Notes: generated from the sequence alone by a model not told the origin. Numbered from the stretch's first letter, positions 1 through 9,714 are shown. The stretch: DNA of 64,000 bases from Legionella erythra (GCF_001467615.1 NZ_LNYA01000032.1:1-64000), one strand, 5' to 3'. Translations and numbers: made by a program.

Positions 1-3
1 CCC

Positions 4-38
4 TGATCTTTTTCTTGCACCCACTTGATCTTTTTCTT
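4..38. repeat. short direct repeat at left edge
   Basis: The 13-base word TGATCTTTTTCTT occurs twice with a 22-base period (4-16 and 26-38), followed by about 90 bases with no gene that I recognise. It lies downstream of the minus-strand gene that ends at 128. No function can be assigned. Confidence 0.5.
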
Positions 39-127
39 ACAGCGTTTTAAAAATCAGGTGCGTTAGCCCTGGTAAAAACCGCAGGTCAAGGCATGTCAAC
101 ATTATGCACTAAGCTTTTCCTTTTTAT

Positions 128-1153
128 TCAGCATGCAGCATCAACCGCCTCTTTTCCCGCATTAAATTTGAATGCCAAGGCCGCAAGAGGCAAGTAAGCC
201 AGGGCCAAACTGGGTATAATGCCCATGAATCCTTTCTCAAGCATAACGGCAATAGGGAGCAACCAAAACAGGTTAATGAGGATAACACCCACGGTAATCG
301 GCCAATGCTTACCATAATATTGCACGGCGTGTTGATACGCGTGAGTACGATGCGCCTCCAATAAACGAGCCCCCCGCAACCCACGCCGGATAAGCGTTAA
401 CGTCGCATCGGTGAAAAAAACTCCAGCCAGAATAAACCAGCACCAGAATAGCCGCTCCTGAACCATAGCCGCCTGAAGGGAAAGAATACTCACGGAAAAA
501 CCAAGAAAGCCGCTGCCGGCATCGCCCATAAAGATACGGGCTGGGGGGAAATTCCAGATTAAAAATCCCCCTACCGCCGCCGCCAGTAACAAGGGAAGCG
601 CTAATAACTCTCTATTTCCCTGTAAAAAATACAACAGGCTGCCGCCTATACAAATACAAACCGTTTCGGCCGCAGCCAAACCGTCAATGCCATCCATGAA
701 ATTAAATAAATTCAATCCCCATACCAAATAAAAAACAGCGAGGATCTGCCCTGTCCAAAGCCACTCCCGATGCGATGAAAAAAGAGGAAGATTTGTAAAA
801 TTATCTAATAATAAAACCGCACCAACTGCCAGGGCAAAATGACCAATAAGACGATACACTGCCGGCAGCTGGTATCTATCATCAAGAAAACCCAACACAG
901 CAACCAGAAGTCCCGGCCCCATGAAAATAAAACCCATTGACGGGGTGATCCGCTGCTTAATCAGAACGAATCCGATGGCCGCGAGAAAGCAAATCACAAA
1001 AGCAATACCGCCGCCACGCGGAGTTGGTATGGTATGCGAACTTCGTGCATTAGGAATATCCAGGAGATTGGTGGTTAAAGCATAGCGCCGAACAAGGCCG
1101 GTTGACGCGCAGGAAAGAATAAGAAGAAAACCATAAGAAGCCATTGGAATCAT
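128..1153 (-). CDS. wbpL: undecaprenyl-phosphate sugar-1-phosphate transferase (WbpL/WecA type)
   Basis: This is an integral inner-membrane enzyme of the MraY/WecA family. It moves a HexNAc-1-phosphate from a UDP-sugar onto undecaprenyl phosphate, the first committed step of O-antigen assembly. The 341 residues are very hydrophobic (about ten membrane segments). Family motifs seen: HTIPTPRGGG (40-49), the DD pair at 91-92, NFMDGIDG (151-158) and MGDAGSG (209-215). The ATG at 1153 has an AGGA box six bases upstream. It is divergent from pgi and sits at the edge of the polysaccharide locus. The exact sugar cannot be read from sequence. Length and the HTIPTPRGGG start look more like P. aeruginosa WbpL than enterobacterial WecA; this is inference. 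Confidence 0.88.
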   Translation of the reverse strand: MIPMASYGFLLILSCASTGLVRRYALTTNLLDIPNARSSHTIPTPRGGGIAFVICFLAAIGFVLIKQRITPSMGFIFMGPGLLVAVLGFLDDRYQLPAVYRLIGHFALAVGAVLLLDNFTNLPLFSSHREWLWTGQILAVFYLVWGLNLFNFMDGIDGLAAAETVCICIGGSLLYFLQGNRELLALPLLLAAAVGGFLIWNFPPARIFMGDAGSGFLGFSVSILSLQAAMVQERLFWCWFILAGVFFTDATLTLIRRGLRGARLLEAHRTHAYQHAVQYYGKHWPITVGVILINLFWLLPIAVMLEKGFMGIIPSLALAYLPLAALAFKFNAGKEAVDAAC

Positions 1154-1231
1154 TGCGTGTCCTGATTAAAAAATTTCATTTTCATTCCATTGCCAACAAT
1201 GGTATTTTTATAAAAAAATAATTATAACAGC

Positions 1232-2698
1232 ATGATGCAACTAACAAAATTAAATGCATGGATTAATTTACAAAATCAGGTGAAATCCATCCACCAGACG
1301 TCAATACCTGAGCTGAAAAAAATTCATCCCAACCGCCACCAGGAATTGATCGTCTCCAATCGCTTGATTACCCTGGATTTAACCAATCAACGGATTAATC
1401 AGCCTATTTTACAAGGTTTGCTTGAATTGGCAGAAGCGCGAAAACTACGCGAACACATTCAGCAACTGGTGCAGGGCGACAAAGTCAATCGAAGTGAAAA
1501 CAAACCTGCCCTGCATACGGCGCTGCGGCAATTGCAGGATGACCCGGTTATTGTCGATGGCCGTAATATCCTCAACGACATTCATGAAGCCAGAGAACAA
1601 TCCCGGCAGTATGCAGAAACCATTCGTCAAGGCAAGTGGCTGGGGTTTAGCGGTAAAGCGATTAAAGACATTGTCAATATCGGGATTGGCGGTTCGGATT
1701 TAGGTCCGCAATTTTGTATCGATGCGTTAAAACCTTATACTGCACGGCATTTGCGTTACCATTTTATTTCCGACGTGGATCCCCTGTCGTTTGATTCAGT
1801 CGTCGCCCAGCTCGATCCAGAAACCACCCTATTCATCATTTCATCAAAATCCTTTACGACCCGCGAAACCCTTTACAATACCAATAAAGCCATCGCCTGG
1901 ATTGGCGATCGTTCGCGCATGGATAAGCATTTTATCGCTGTAACGGCCAATATTCCCAAGACCAAAACCTTAGGCTTCAATCACACCCTGCCTATCTGGA
2001 ACTGGGTGGGGGGACGCTACTCTCTGTGCTCAGCCATTAATCTTATAACCATGATCGCCATTGGATATGAACATTTTATTGACATTCTTGCTGGCGCATT
2101 CAGCATGGACCAGCACTTCTTACATACAGATTTTAGTCAAAACATGCCCGTCCTTCTCGCCTTGGCCGGGATTTGGAACATTAATTTTCTAGACATCAAT
2201 AATTTGTTGCTGCTGACTTATTCTCAACGCCTTGCCTATTTCCCCCATTACATCCAACAACTGGACATGGAAAGCAACGGCAAATCCATCAATCACGCCG
2301 GGGAACGAGTGAACTATCACACCGGCCCGATTGTTTGGGGCGGCTTGGGTAATCAGGCGCAACACAGCTATTTTCAGTTGCTCTGCCAGGGAACCCATCG
2401 CGTGGCGATTGATGCCCTGACTATAAAAGAGAATGACGGGGAATTAATTAATCAAAGCTGCGACATGAAAGTGACCGTTCTGACGCAAGGGGTCGAATCA
2501 GACACCAGCCCCCATGCAGCCATTCCAGGCAATGTGCCGCTCACCAGAATAACGTTGGAGGCTTGTTCTCCCTTTGCCATTGGTGAGCTTATTGCTCTGT
2601 ATGAACATAAAATTTACACTCAGAGTGTGATTTGGGATATTAATCCCTTTGATCAGCCCGGGGTTGAAAGTGCCAAGCAGTATTGTTTCGCGGAGTAA
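1232..2698 (+). CDS. pgi: glucose-6-phosphate isomerase
   Basis: Cytosolic enzyme that interconverts glucose-6-phosphate and fructose-6-phosphate, feeding both glycolysis/gluconeogenesis and amino-sugar synthesis. The 488-residue protein has the phosphate-binding stretch SSKSFTTRETL in the middle and MESNGKS with following GGRYS/HTGPIVWGG-type surroundings typical of the family. Length is slightly below the E. coli enzyme (549), as in other short bacterial PGIs. Two ATGs lie in tandem (1232, 1235) without a clear Shine-Dalgarno box, so the exact start is uncertain by one codon. It is transcribed away from wbpL and converges on a small minus-strand ORF 14 bases downstream. Confidence 0.96.
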   Translation: MMQLTKLNAWINLQNQVKSIHQTSIPELKKIHPNRHQELIVSNRLITLDLTNQRINQPILQGLLELAEARKLREHIQQLVQGDKVNRSENKPALHTALRQLQDDPVIVDGRNILNDIHEAREQSRQYAETIRQGKWLGFSGKAIKDIVNIGIGGSDLGPQFCIDALKPYTARHLRYHFISDVDPLSFDSVVAQLDPETTLFIISSKSFTTRETLYNTNKAIAWIGDRSRMDKHFIAVTANIPKTKTLGFNHTLPIWNWVGGRYSLCSAINLITMIAIGYEHFIDILAGAFSMDQHFLHTDFSQNMPVLLALAGIWNINFLDINNLLLLTYSQRLAYFPHYIQQLDMESNGKSINHAGERVNYHTGPIVWGGLGNQAQHSYFQLLCQGTHRVAIDALTIKENDGELINQSCDMKVTVLTQGVESDTSPHAAIPGNVPLTRITLEACSPFAIGELIALYEHKIYTQSVIWDINPFDQPGVESAKQYCFAE

Positions 2699-2712
2699 TA
2701 AACGCTATAACC

Positions 2713-2925
2713 TTATCTATTTAGCACAATCGATGCCAAATCATTAGCCATATCGACAGCGCGTTTTTCTATTTGCACTTGCGCACGCTGCATGAGCGTC
2801 GTAACCTGAGCCTCCTCCTGAGAAGGAAAAAGGGTGTGCCTGGCAATCTGAGTACCATGGATTATTAACCGCGCTGTATACAATGCAGTGTCCGCAATGC
2901 CTGGAAATTCTGATTTGGTTTGCAT
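2713..2925 (-). CDS. small hypothetical protein
   Basis: A 70-residue open frame starting at the ATG at 2925 (a TTG at 2943 would extend it). It is not recognised. The protein is soluble-looking, rich in Ala, Gln and Arg, with a predicted mainly helical second half (alternating QEEAQVTTLMQRAQVQIEKRA). The ribosome-binding site is poor. It lies convergently behind pgi and ends 14 bases from it. It could be a genuine small gene, but no family evidence supports that. Confidence 0.4.
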   Translation of the reverse strand: MQTKSEFPGIADTALYTARLIIHGTQIARHTLFPSQEEAQVTTLMQRAQVQIEKRAVDMANDLASIVLNR

Positions 2926-3018
2926 AATGATTCTAACGAACAAATGAAAATAATATTATCATAATGACAAATTAATGGTCAATTATTTCGCAGTCTTTAA
3001 GAAAAAAATAATTTGTCG

Positions 3019-3036
3019 TGCCCGCGCAGGCGGGCA
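3019..3036. repeat. GC-rich inverted repeat (REP-like)
   Basis: TGCCCGC and GCGGGCA form a 7-bp stem around a four-base loop inside a 160-base gap. The same arms recur at 14062-14080. Downstream of the gene ending at 3090 on the minus strand, it may act as a transcription stop, but it has no T-run. Confidence 0.4.
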
Positions 3037-3089
3037 ACTATTCATATCGCGAAGTCGCTTTGGTTGACCTCAAACCATGATCTGGGCAT

Positions 3090-4151
3090 TCATTCCAGAA
3101 ACGGCTTTACATCAGGCACATAGCGAACATGTTTGCCCATGCATTGTTTAATGGTCTTTAAGTGCTCTTTAGTCCAGTCAATGGTTCGCTGCAATCCTTC
3201 CGGCAGTGAGACCTGGGCTTTAAAGCCAAGTTCACGCTCTGATTTGCTGGTATCCCCATGACGCTTGCCGGAGCGATCCCAGTTCCTTGGCGGGAGTTTA
3301 TCAAGGGCTGCTTGATTGCCCGTGATTTCATTTATCATGGTTGCCAATTCAAGGATCGACGTTTCCACACCCGAAGCAATATTGTAAACACCGCCCTCCT
3401 TGCCTTTTAACGCACAGGCAATCAAGCCATCAACAATGTCATCCACGTAAATAAAGTCACGGGTAGCAATACCGCCGTTGTCCAATGGCAAAGCCTGATT
3501 GTGCAGGGCTTTGAAAATGAAAGTAGGCGTTACATTACGCCAAATAGTATTGGCATTGCCCCGCCATTGGCCAGCACCTAAAATTTCACCCGGCCCATAC
3601 ACGTTTTGAAAACGGGCTTTGACAAACGGCATGTTATAACGCATGAAATAATAGTTGCCGTAAAATTCGCCAAATATTTTTGACATTTGGTAGGGGCTAT
3701 CGAGGTACAGAGAAACATCTTCCTGCTCCACAGTAGCCTCTGCGTAGTCAAATGTTTTCTTGGCCACAACGCAACCGGCAGAGGAATAAACCACCTTTTT
3801 AAGTGACTTGAATTTGCTGATGCGATCAAACAGTTTTAATGTGGTCAGCGTATTGTTTTCATGATCTTTCAAAGGATCTTCAATGGAACTCTGGTTACCA
3901 TGATAAGTGGCTAAATGGAAAACGTAGTCCAAATCCTCAGGCAAACGATACAAAACCGCATCGTCAGTAATGGATGCGTGAATAAATTCCAGATTAGGGT
4001 GGGTGGCGACTCGGGTAATATCAGCCGATAAAAGATTATCAACCACAATGACTTTGCTGGCATCAGAAGCAAGCAATTTATTGGTTAAGTTACTGCCTAC
4101 GAAGCCTGCCCCGCCGACAACAAGTATTTTTTTTCCAGAAAAACTGGTCAT
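3090..4151 (-). CDS. NAD-dependent sugar epimerase/dehydratase (extended SDR)
   Basis: A nucleotide-sugar-modifying short-chain dehydrogenase. The NAD-binding VVGGAGFVGSNL stands at the N-terminus, the active-site Tyr/Lys pair appears as YQMSK, and YNIASG with a later HGDTSKSERELGF follows, as in UDP-glucose 4-epimerase and dTDP-glucose dehydratase relatives. The chosen ATG at 4151 (353 residues, starting MTSFSGKK) has GAGG eight bases upstream; upstream ATG 4160 and TTG 4166 are less well placed. A strong terminator (4178-4206) separates it from the gene upstream, so it probably has its own promoter. The substrate is unknown; a UDP-sugar for the O-antigen is likely. Confidence 0.85.
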   Translation of the reverse strand: MTSFSGKKILVVGGAGFVGSNLTNKLLASDASKVIVVDNLLSADITRVATHPNLEFIHASITDDAVLYRLPEDLDYVFHLATYHGNQSSIEDPLKDHENNTLTTLKLFDRISKFKSLKKVVYSSAGCVVAKKTFDYAEATVEQEDVSLYLDSPYQMSKIFGEFYGNYYFMRYNMPFVKARFQNVYGPGEILGAGQWRGNANTIWRNVTPTFIFKALHNQALPLDNGGIATRDFIYVDDIVDGLIACALKGKEGGVYNIASGVETSILELATMINEITGNQAALDKLPPRNWDRSGKRHGDTSKSERELGFKAQVSLPEGLQRTIDWTKEHLKTIKQCMGKHVRYVPDVKPFLE

Positions 4152-4177
4152 GATGTTCATCCTCAATGCTTTTTCTC

Positions 4178-4206
4178 AAAAAAAGAGCAGGCTAAGCCTG
4201 CTCTTT
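4178..4206 (-). terminator. rho-independent terminator
   Basis: An 11-bp perfect stem (4182-4192 with 4196-4206) around a three-base loop. On the minus strand it is followed by a run of seven T. It ends the asnB/epimerase transcript that finishes at 4222, in front of the next minus-strand gene. Confidence 0.85.
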
Positions 4207-4221
4207 CTCATCCCTAAGCCT

Positions 4222-5166
4222 TTACGCTGGCTCTGTTTCTTCAGAACGCAGATGGGTAAAGGTTTGTTCAATGCCGTATTCTTTATAATAATCAATTGCG
4301 GCTTTAACACCATTGACCAACGGGGTCGATGTTTTCCAGGAGAAATCCTTGTTGGTTCGGGATGGGTCAAGCAGGATGGTGAAGGCATCGTCTGGGTGAC
4401 GGGGACGCACTTCCACTTCTTTATCCAGTTTGATGTTGAGCGCAGCTAATGTCGCATCGAACAATTCTTTGATGGAGTAATCGCTGCCAGAAGAAATGTG
4501 GTAGTAACCCTGACCTTGGCCATCCACTGCACGTTCTACGCAATCCACTAAATCGTTGATAAACACGAAGTCACGGCGGGTATCCATCACAAAGCACGCC
4601 TTGCCGGATGTCAGGCGATGGTAGAAAGTTGGTAGCGGACCACTGATGTTTCTGGGGCCGTACGCATTGGCTAAGCGGAAGGAAACAAAGCTTAAGCCAG
4701 ACAATTCAACATAATGTTCAGCGGCTGTCTTGCTGATGGCGTAACTGCTGCCGCGCGCATCGAAATGATGATCCAGTGAAACCGGTTGCTCTTTGGGATT
4801 TAAGCCATAGCAAAGTGCAGTCTGGAAATAAACAATACGCTTACAGCCCGCTTTCTTGGTGGCATTGATAACGTTAATCGTACCCAACACGTTGGTTTTA
4901 CAATCTTCAACCCAGTTGTCTGGATCTTTGTAGGAAGCCGCTGCATGCACAACAACATCCGGTTTGAATTCGGTAAAAATCCGTTCCATGGCTGCGGTGT
5001 CAGCAATGGTTTGCTCAATCGTCTGCAGGTTGCGGTGAGGTTTTAAATTGTCGCGGCGACCGGTAGAAAAGTTATCGATAACCAATACTTCGTCATTTCT
5101 GGCTAATAATCTGTCTGCCAAATGCGATCCGACAAAACCGGATCCTCCTGTAATTAACACTCTCAT
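4222..5166 (-). CDS. NAD-dependent sugar epimerase/dehydratase
   Basis: Extended SDR of 314 residues. MRVLITGGSGFVGSHL forms the NAD site, VVVHAAASYKDPDNW follows, and the active-site YAISK is in place. The family includes UDP-GlcNAc/UDP-Gal 4-epimerases and GDP-mannose dehydratase-like enzymes. Its ATG directly abuts the TGA of the upstream amidotransferase gene (TGAATG), so the two are translationally coupled and likely act on the same sugar nucleotide. A terminator lies just downstream. The exact reaction is not determinable from sequence. Confidence 0.85.
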   Translation of the reverse strand: MRVLITGGSGFVGSHLADRLLARNDEVLVIDNFSTGRRDNLKPHRNLQTIEQTIADTAAMERIFTEFKPDVVVHAAASYKDPDNWVEDCKTNVLGTINVINATKKAGCKRIVYFQTALCYGLNPKEQPVSLDHHFDARGSSYAISKTAAEHYVELSGLSFVSFRLANAYGPRNISGPLPTFYHRLTSGKACFVMDTRRDFVFINDLVDCVERAVDGQGQGYYHISSGSDYSIKELFDATLAALNIKLDKEVEVRPRHPDDAFTILLDPSRTNKDFSWKTSTPLVNGVKAAIDYYKEYGIEQTFTHLRSEETEPA

Positions 5167-7107
5167 TCACTTTTCTCCTATGGTTGCGTATTCATTATTG
5201 TGATTCAGCATGGCACGATAAGTATGGGCTTGATCATGGAAGACCTGATGCCACATTTCGTAGCATAAAAAGCCCCAGACTTTACGGCTGAATTTGCCGG
5301 AATCGTCAATGGTATTAATAATTCGCTGGTAATCAATAAAATTGTCTTTCCTTGACAACCCGGTGTGCAGGATATCAAAAACAAACTCTTTCAAATCGCC
5401 GCGAATCCATTCGTTTAAGGGAACCGGAAAGCCCATTTTGTCTTTACGATTTAATATTTGCTTGGGCAGAACATTGGCAAAAGTCTGCTTTAACATATGT
5501 TTCATGCGGCCATCGGCAAATTTTACATTCGCGGGAACAGTCGCTGCAAACTCAATCAAGGGATAATACAGGAAAGGCACGCGTGCCTCGAGACCATGAG
5601 CCATGCTGACCCGATCTTCAACATGCAGCAGGCTTGGCAGCAGGCATTTGAAATCAAAATGCGTCATGCTGTCGAAATAGGATTCTGCCTTTTCGAATTT
5701 TGCCGCATTGAATACTTCAATGAATTTATTGTAAACGTGTCCTCTTTCGGCCGCAGTCAACGTCACCTCGCCATCAAGGTCCATGCCACGGTCCACCAGG
5801 GTAAAGTAACGCTTTTCCAGAGGCTCAAACAGCCCATGGCTCCAAAAACGCTTAAGCAGGGGTTTATAAGCATTCAGCACTTCGAGATTGGGAATAATGG
5901 ATTCCGCCGTCACCACGAAATTGCCTTTTTTGTAATTGCCCTCAATGGCCGCCTTCATGCATTGCTCGAAATAGGCAATCAGGTAACGGGCATAACCGCC
6001 AAAAATTTCGTCCCCACCCTGACCGCCAAGCACGACTTTAACCTGCCTGGACGCCATTTCCGAGACCATGTATTGGGGGAACACGCCAGGTCCTGCGACC
6101 GGGAAATCAAGGTGGTAAATGATTTTACGGAACATGTCGGCAAAATCCTGGGAGGTGATGTCGCGAACCTGCAATTTGGTGCCGCAGAGCTGCGCTGCGT
6201 ATTGCGCATATTCGCTTTCATCATAGGCCTTGTCTTCAAGAAAACGGCCATGGAAGAAAGGCAGGGCCTCGCCCTTTTGTTGGGTCGCTAAAATACCAAT
6301 TAAACTTGAGTCAACCCCACCACTGACATAAGCGCCGATGTTGACATCTGCCCGGGTATGCAATTTGACTGATTCATGGAGAATCTCTTCGAGTTTATTG
6401 TAAAAATACTTGGGCGTATGATCGTAATCAATGTGGTAATGCACATCCCAAAAACGCCATACCTTCTTCCCTTCAGCACTGATCACCATGGCATGAGCGG
6501 GCTCTAACTGATGAACCCCTTTGAACAGCGTGCGGTTACCCATGGGGTATTGGAAAGTAATATATTCCGCAAAAGACTGCCGCTCCGTTTTAATCGACGG
6601 CAGGAAAGGCAATAAGGCTTTGCTTTCGGAAGCAAAGTAAAATGCATGGTCCTGTTCGGTGTAATAAAAGGGTTTGATGCCGAAATGATCGCGGGCGCAG
6701 AATAATTTTTCACCATCCCAAATGGCAAAGGCAAACATGCCTTTGAAATGCTTGACGCAATCAACGCCATAAACCTTGTAAGCCGCCAGAATCACTTCCG
6801 TATCGGAACGGGTAGTAAAGGTCCAGTGGGCGGCAAGCGCCTGCCTTAACTCGACATGATTATAAATCTCGCCATTATATACAATGACGTCACCGGTAGG
6901 GGCCACCATGGGCTGGTGAGCATGTTGCGACAAATCGATAATGCTTAGGCGACGGTGCGCCAATCCCAGGGTTTTATGCTTATTCGTCCAAATCCCTTCA
7001 TCATCCGGCCCGCGATGGGCAATCAGCTTGTTCATCACCTGCAGTTTTTTCTCAAGCTGTTCTACAGCAGCGGCCTTAAGATTAAATATTCCCGCTATAC
7101 CACACAT
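5167..7107 (-). CDS. asnB: glutamine-dependent amidotransferase, AsnB family
   Basis: Class II amidotransferase of 646 residues. Cys2 of MCGIAGIF is the N-terminal nucleophile that hydrolyses glutamine, and YNGEIYNHVELR lines the glutaminase site. The synthetase half carries the ATP-pyrophosphatase P-loop SGGVDSS near residue 260. True asparagine synthetases and the O-antigen amidases WbpS (Pseudomonas) and WbtH (Francisella) share this architecture; the latter two are thought to turn uronic acids into uronamides. Because it lies in a polysaccharide locus with a coupled epimerase and a second copy at 22212-24089, uronic acid amidation is the more likely role (inference). An AAGGA box precedes the ATG. 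Confidence 0.88.
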   Translation of the reverse strand: MCGIAGIFNLKAAAVEQLEKKLQVMNKLIAHRGPDDEGIWTNKHKTLGLAHRRLSIIDLSQHAHQPMVAPTGDVIVYNGEIYNHVELRQALAAHWTFTTRSDTEVILAAYKVYGVDCVKHFKGMFAFAIWDGEKLFCARDHFGIKPFYYTEQDHAFYFASESKALLPFLPSIKTERQSFAEYITFQYPMGNRTLFKGVHQLEPAHAMVISAEGKKVWRFWDVHYHIDYDHTPKYFYNKLEEILHESVKLHTRADVNIGAYVSGGVDSSLIGILATQQKGEALPFFHGRFLEDKAYDESEYAQYAAQLCGTKLQVRDITSQDFADMFRKIIYHLDFPVAGPGVFPQYMVSEMASRQVKVVLGGQGGDEIFGGYARYLIAYFEQCMKAAIEGNYKKGNFVVTAESIIPNLEVLNAYKPLLKRFWSHGLFEPLEKRYFTLVDRGMDLDGEVTLTAAERGHVYNKFIEVFNAAKFEKAESYFDSMTHFDFKCLLPSLLHVEDRVSMAHGLEARVPFLYYPLIEFAATVPANVKFADGRMKHMLKQTFANVLPKQILNRKDKMGFPVPLNEWIRGDLKEFVFDILHTGLSRKDNFIDYQRIINTIDDSGKFSRKVWGFLCYEMWHQVFHDQAHTYRAMLNHNNEYATIGEK

Positions 7108-7231
7108 AGGTACCTATTCCTTTATTTATTTTTTTACAATCTGATACATCGCTGTTAAATACTTAGGCAGGCATCAGTGGCTAAGGATAATAGCAATCCC
7201 CTCTCCATTGGTCAAACCATGCTAGCCTTTA

Positions 7232-8365
7232 TTAACCCATGGTTTTCCCGTAAATACGCTGGTTTAAGTAAGCGATGAATTTGAGCGTCGCATATTCTAC
7301 CGGAGCCTCTGCTATTTTAGTGTCCCTGTCAGGAATCAATTCAATGTTGCGTATCACCCCATAACAAATTTCATTAGCTTTTGTAATAGCCAGCTCGCTT
7401 TCTGGTCTTATTTTTATTAATGTTTTGCCAATCTGGACGGGATAGACACCGGAAGATGTCTTTAAAAAAGATGTTTTACATAACCCACCCTGCCTCTGAA
7501 TATCCACTATCGCTTCCATTGGGTAAGGCAGGTTTTCAAATTTCATTCGCAAAGGTGGGGTTACGAGGGAATTGGCGCCAATGTACCTTGGTAGACCATC
7601 CAGTTTGACCTGGTTGTTAATGAGGGGAACCATGAGGAGTCCGCCCTTGTTTCTTAAGATCTGCAGATGCTTGCTCTGTAAATACTCCAGGGGATCATAG
7701 ACAAAGCGGGTATATTTAAAATGCAGATACCAGCTATTAATGCCGGACATCACCTGTCCCTCGTGGTTAAGCACTTCTTCGAGAGATAAAAGGCTGGATA
7801 AATTATTTTTCTCTTTTACCCAGATACTCCCCCAGGTAATATCAACATAACGCCACTTGTTGGCTATTTTAACCTCAGCTGCCGCATGACTGCATGGGCG
7901 TTCCTGATCGTCAATGTAGTAAAAATCCACAGGACGCGCATCGACTTTCAGTAACTTCATAATTTCTAAAAACATCGCCTGGTGGTTGCCGCAAATGCCA
8001 TAACCTCTTTTTAGCATCTGTGATTGCTCGTTCATTGATAAAGCCAAAGCCCCCTGACTGGTTGAAGCCAGATAGTTATAGCGTCCTGATCCAGCGAGGG
8101 TCTGAACAAGATTCATCGCTTCCAAAGCACGATAAATGTCCAGGTCATCTTTAGACAGATTATCGCTTAACGAATGATTAATGCCCTGCACAGCATGTTC
8201 CGTCATGCAGGCATTCTGTTTAAATGCGTCTTTATATTGACAATAAAGCTTCGTCTCAGGCTTGCCCGCCAGAACCGGGCTGATTAGACTGATGAGAAGT
8301 CCCAAGAAAATTCTCAATCGTACTTGCCGGTTGAGCCTGAGAGTCAAATCCATACTGTATCTCAT
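7232..8365 (-). CDS. secreted transglutaminase-like cysteine protein
   Basis: A 377-residue protein with an N-terminal basic stretch and hydrophobic segment (residues 16-33) ending at an Ala-Gly site, consistent with export to the periplasm. Residues 123-182 hold GICGNHQ (Cys125), SHAAAEV (His160) and YVDITWGS (Asp175), in the spacing and context of the transglutaminase-like Cys-His-Asp superfamily, which includes peptidases and peptide ligases. The remaining C-terminal 190 residues are not recognised. The ATG at 8353 has a better GAGA box than 8365. It is transcribed away from the ABC exporter genes. Substrate unknown; a role in cell envelope or surface polymer processing is only a guess. 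Confidence 0.6.
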   Translation of the reverse strand: MRYSMDLTLRLNRQVRLRIFLGLLISLISPVLAGKPETKLYCQYKDAFKQNACMTEHAVQGINHSLSDNLSKDDLDIYRALEAMNLVQTLAGSGRYNYLASTSQGALALSMNEQSQMLKRGYGICGNHQAMFLEIMKLLKVDARPVDFYYIDDQERPCSHAAAEVKIANKWRYVDITWGSIWVKEKNNLSSLLSLEEVLNHEGQVMSGINSWYLHFKYTRFVYDPLEYLQSKHLQILRNKGGLLMVPLINNQVKLDGLPRYIGANSLVTPPLRMKFENLPYPMEAIVDIQRQGGLCKTSFLKTSSGVYPVQIGKTLIKIRPESELAITKANEICYGVIRNIELIPDRDTKIAEAPVEYATLKFIAYLNQRIYGKTMG

Positions 8366-8538
8366 TGATGTTTATCAAAACACGGATAATAAATGCCTGA
8401 GATAAGATTGGCAATTCTCTGTTGTTATTTCCCACACACAACTGGACAACATCCCGATGAGACATTATCATTCCGTGTCAATCACGGAACTTATTGCAAC
8501 CTACCCAGGTTAATTTTCTTCAAAGAGAGTATCGCTGC

Positions 8539-9714
8539 ATGAACACTGGCCAAGGATATGCTATCTCTTGTGAAAACTTATCCAAAGAATTTTATATTAT
8601 CGATGAGCATTTGAACTGGCGTATCGTTTTTCGCGATAAAAATACTCCTTTCTCCGCATTTCAAGCTCTCTCTGATGTAAGCCTCAACGTGCCCAAAGGA
8701 AAATTTGTTGGCATTCTGGGACGTAATGGCGCAGGTAAAAGCACCTTATTACGCATTTTAGGCGGCGTCTATGCGCCGACGAGCGGCGTTATCCATATCA
8801 AAGGGGAAGCCAGCTGCCTGTTTGAAATGGGAGGACTGGGCAATAACCGGCTTACCGGCCATGCCTATGCGGATCGCTTTCTTGACATTTATGGCATCAA
8901 TAAATTCCAACGCCAGCAACTAGTCAGAAATATTCAGGATTTTTCAGAGTTAGGCAAGGATTTTCATAAACCCATTTATTCCTACTCGTCCGGTATGGCC
9001 GCAAGACTTTACTTTGCCACGGCCACCGAATTGCAGCATCAAATCTACCTGGTTGATGAACTTTTATCCGTCGGTGATGAACATTTTCAGGCAAAATGCT
9101 GGAAGCGCCTGCGGGAACGCTTTTCCAATGGCGCATCAGGGATTTTAGTTACCCATGACTGGTCTGCCGTCATTAAGCTGTGCGAATACGCCTACATTCT
9201 GGACCAGGGTCGGATAGTCACCGGTGGGCGTGCCGATGTCATCGTGCAAAAATACCTTGATCTGCCTTTACCGAACCGGGAGCTTGCCGAAATCATCCCG
9301 TCGTCAACACCCTATGTTGCTCAAAGCGGCAAGGATTGTCATCTGGCATTCGATATTTTACTCAAACAGCCTGTCCCTCTTGCGGTGAATTATTCCATTG
9401 AGCGGTTTCGCGGCGGCCATGGCTGGGAAATTATTTTACTGAATGACGAGTATGTGGAAATTCCCTGCCGTAAAGGGGTCAATCCGGTATCCATCCGTAT
9501 TCCCAACCTCCCGCTTGCCGCAGGCGACTATTATTTCAATCTTTTCTTAAAGTCACTCAATCCAGCTGTTGATAACCTCAAACTGGACAGCCGCAGCTGG
9601 ACTTATGGAAACGGTATTCCATTACAGGTTAAGGGCAAAAATGCCAACGCCTCTGTTCATTTACCCTGGCGTACGCAGGTAAGGATTAAGCAGCATGACA
9701 ACGCCTCACATTGA
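8539..9714 (+). CDS. wzt: O-antigen ABC exporter ATP-binding subunit (Wzt type, first copy)
   Basis: Cytoplasmic ATPase that powers export of undecaprenyl-linked polysaccharide. From the ATG at 8539 (GAGAG box upstream) the protein has 391 residues. Walker A is GRNGAGKST (61-69), the signature is YSSGM, Walker B is VDELLSVGD and the H-switch is VTHD, so the ATPase looks active. About 150 residues after the ATPase form a beta-rich extension like the Wzt carbohydrate-binding domain, which selects the terminal sugar modification. Its stop overlaps the next gene by 20 bases. A TTG at 8494 would add 15 residues but is less likely. Confidence 0.9.
   Translation: MNTGQGYAISCENLSKEFYIIDEHLNWRIVFRDKNTPFSAFQALSDVSLNVPKGKFVGILGRNGAGKSTLLRILGGVYAPTSGVIHIKGEASCLFEMGGLGNNRLTGHAYADRFLDIYGINKFQRQQLVRNIQDFSELGKDFHKPIYSYSSGMAARLYFATATELQHQIYLVDELLSVGDEHFQAKCWKRLRERFSNGASGILVTHDWSAVIKLCEYAYILDQGRIVTGGRADVIVQKYLDLPLPNRELAEIIPSSTPYVAQSGKDCHLAFDILLKQPVPLAVNYSIERFRGGHGWEIILLNDEYVEIPCRKGVNPVSIRIPNLPLAAGDYYFNLFLKSLNPAVDNLKLDSRSWTYGNGIPLQVKGKNANASVHLPWRTQVRIKQHDNASH

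Noticed and set aside
5497-6291. 264-codon open frame on the plus strand opposite the first AsnB gene
   Set aside because: It lies entirely antisense to a gene with clear catalytic motifs, has no family pattern, and is a codon-bias shadow.
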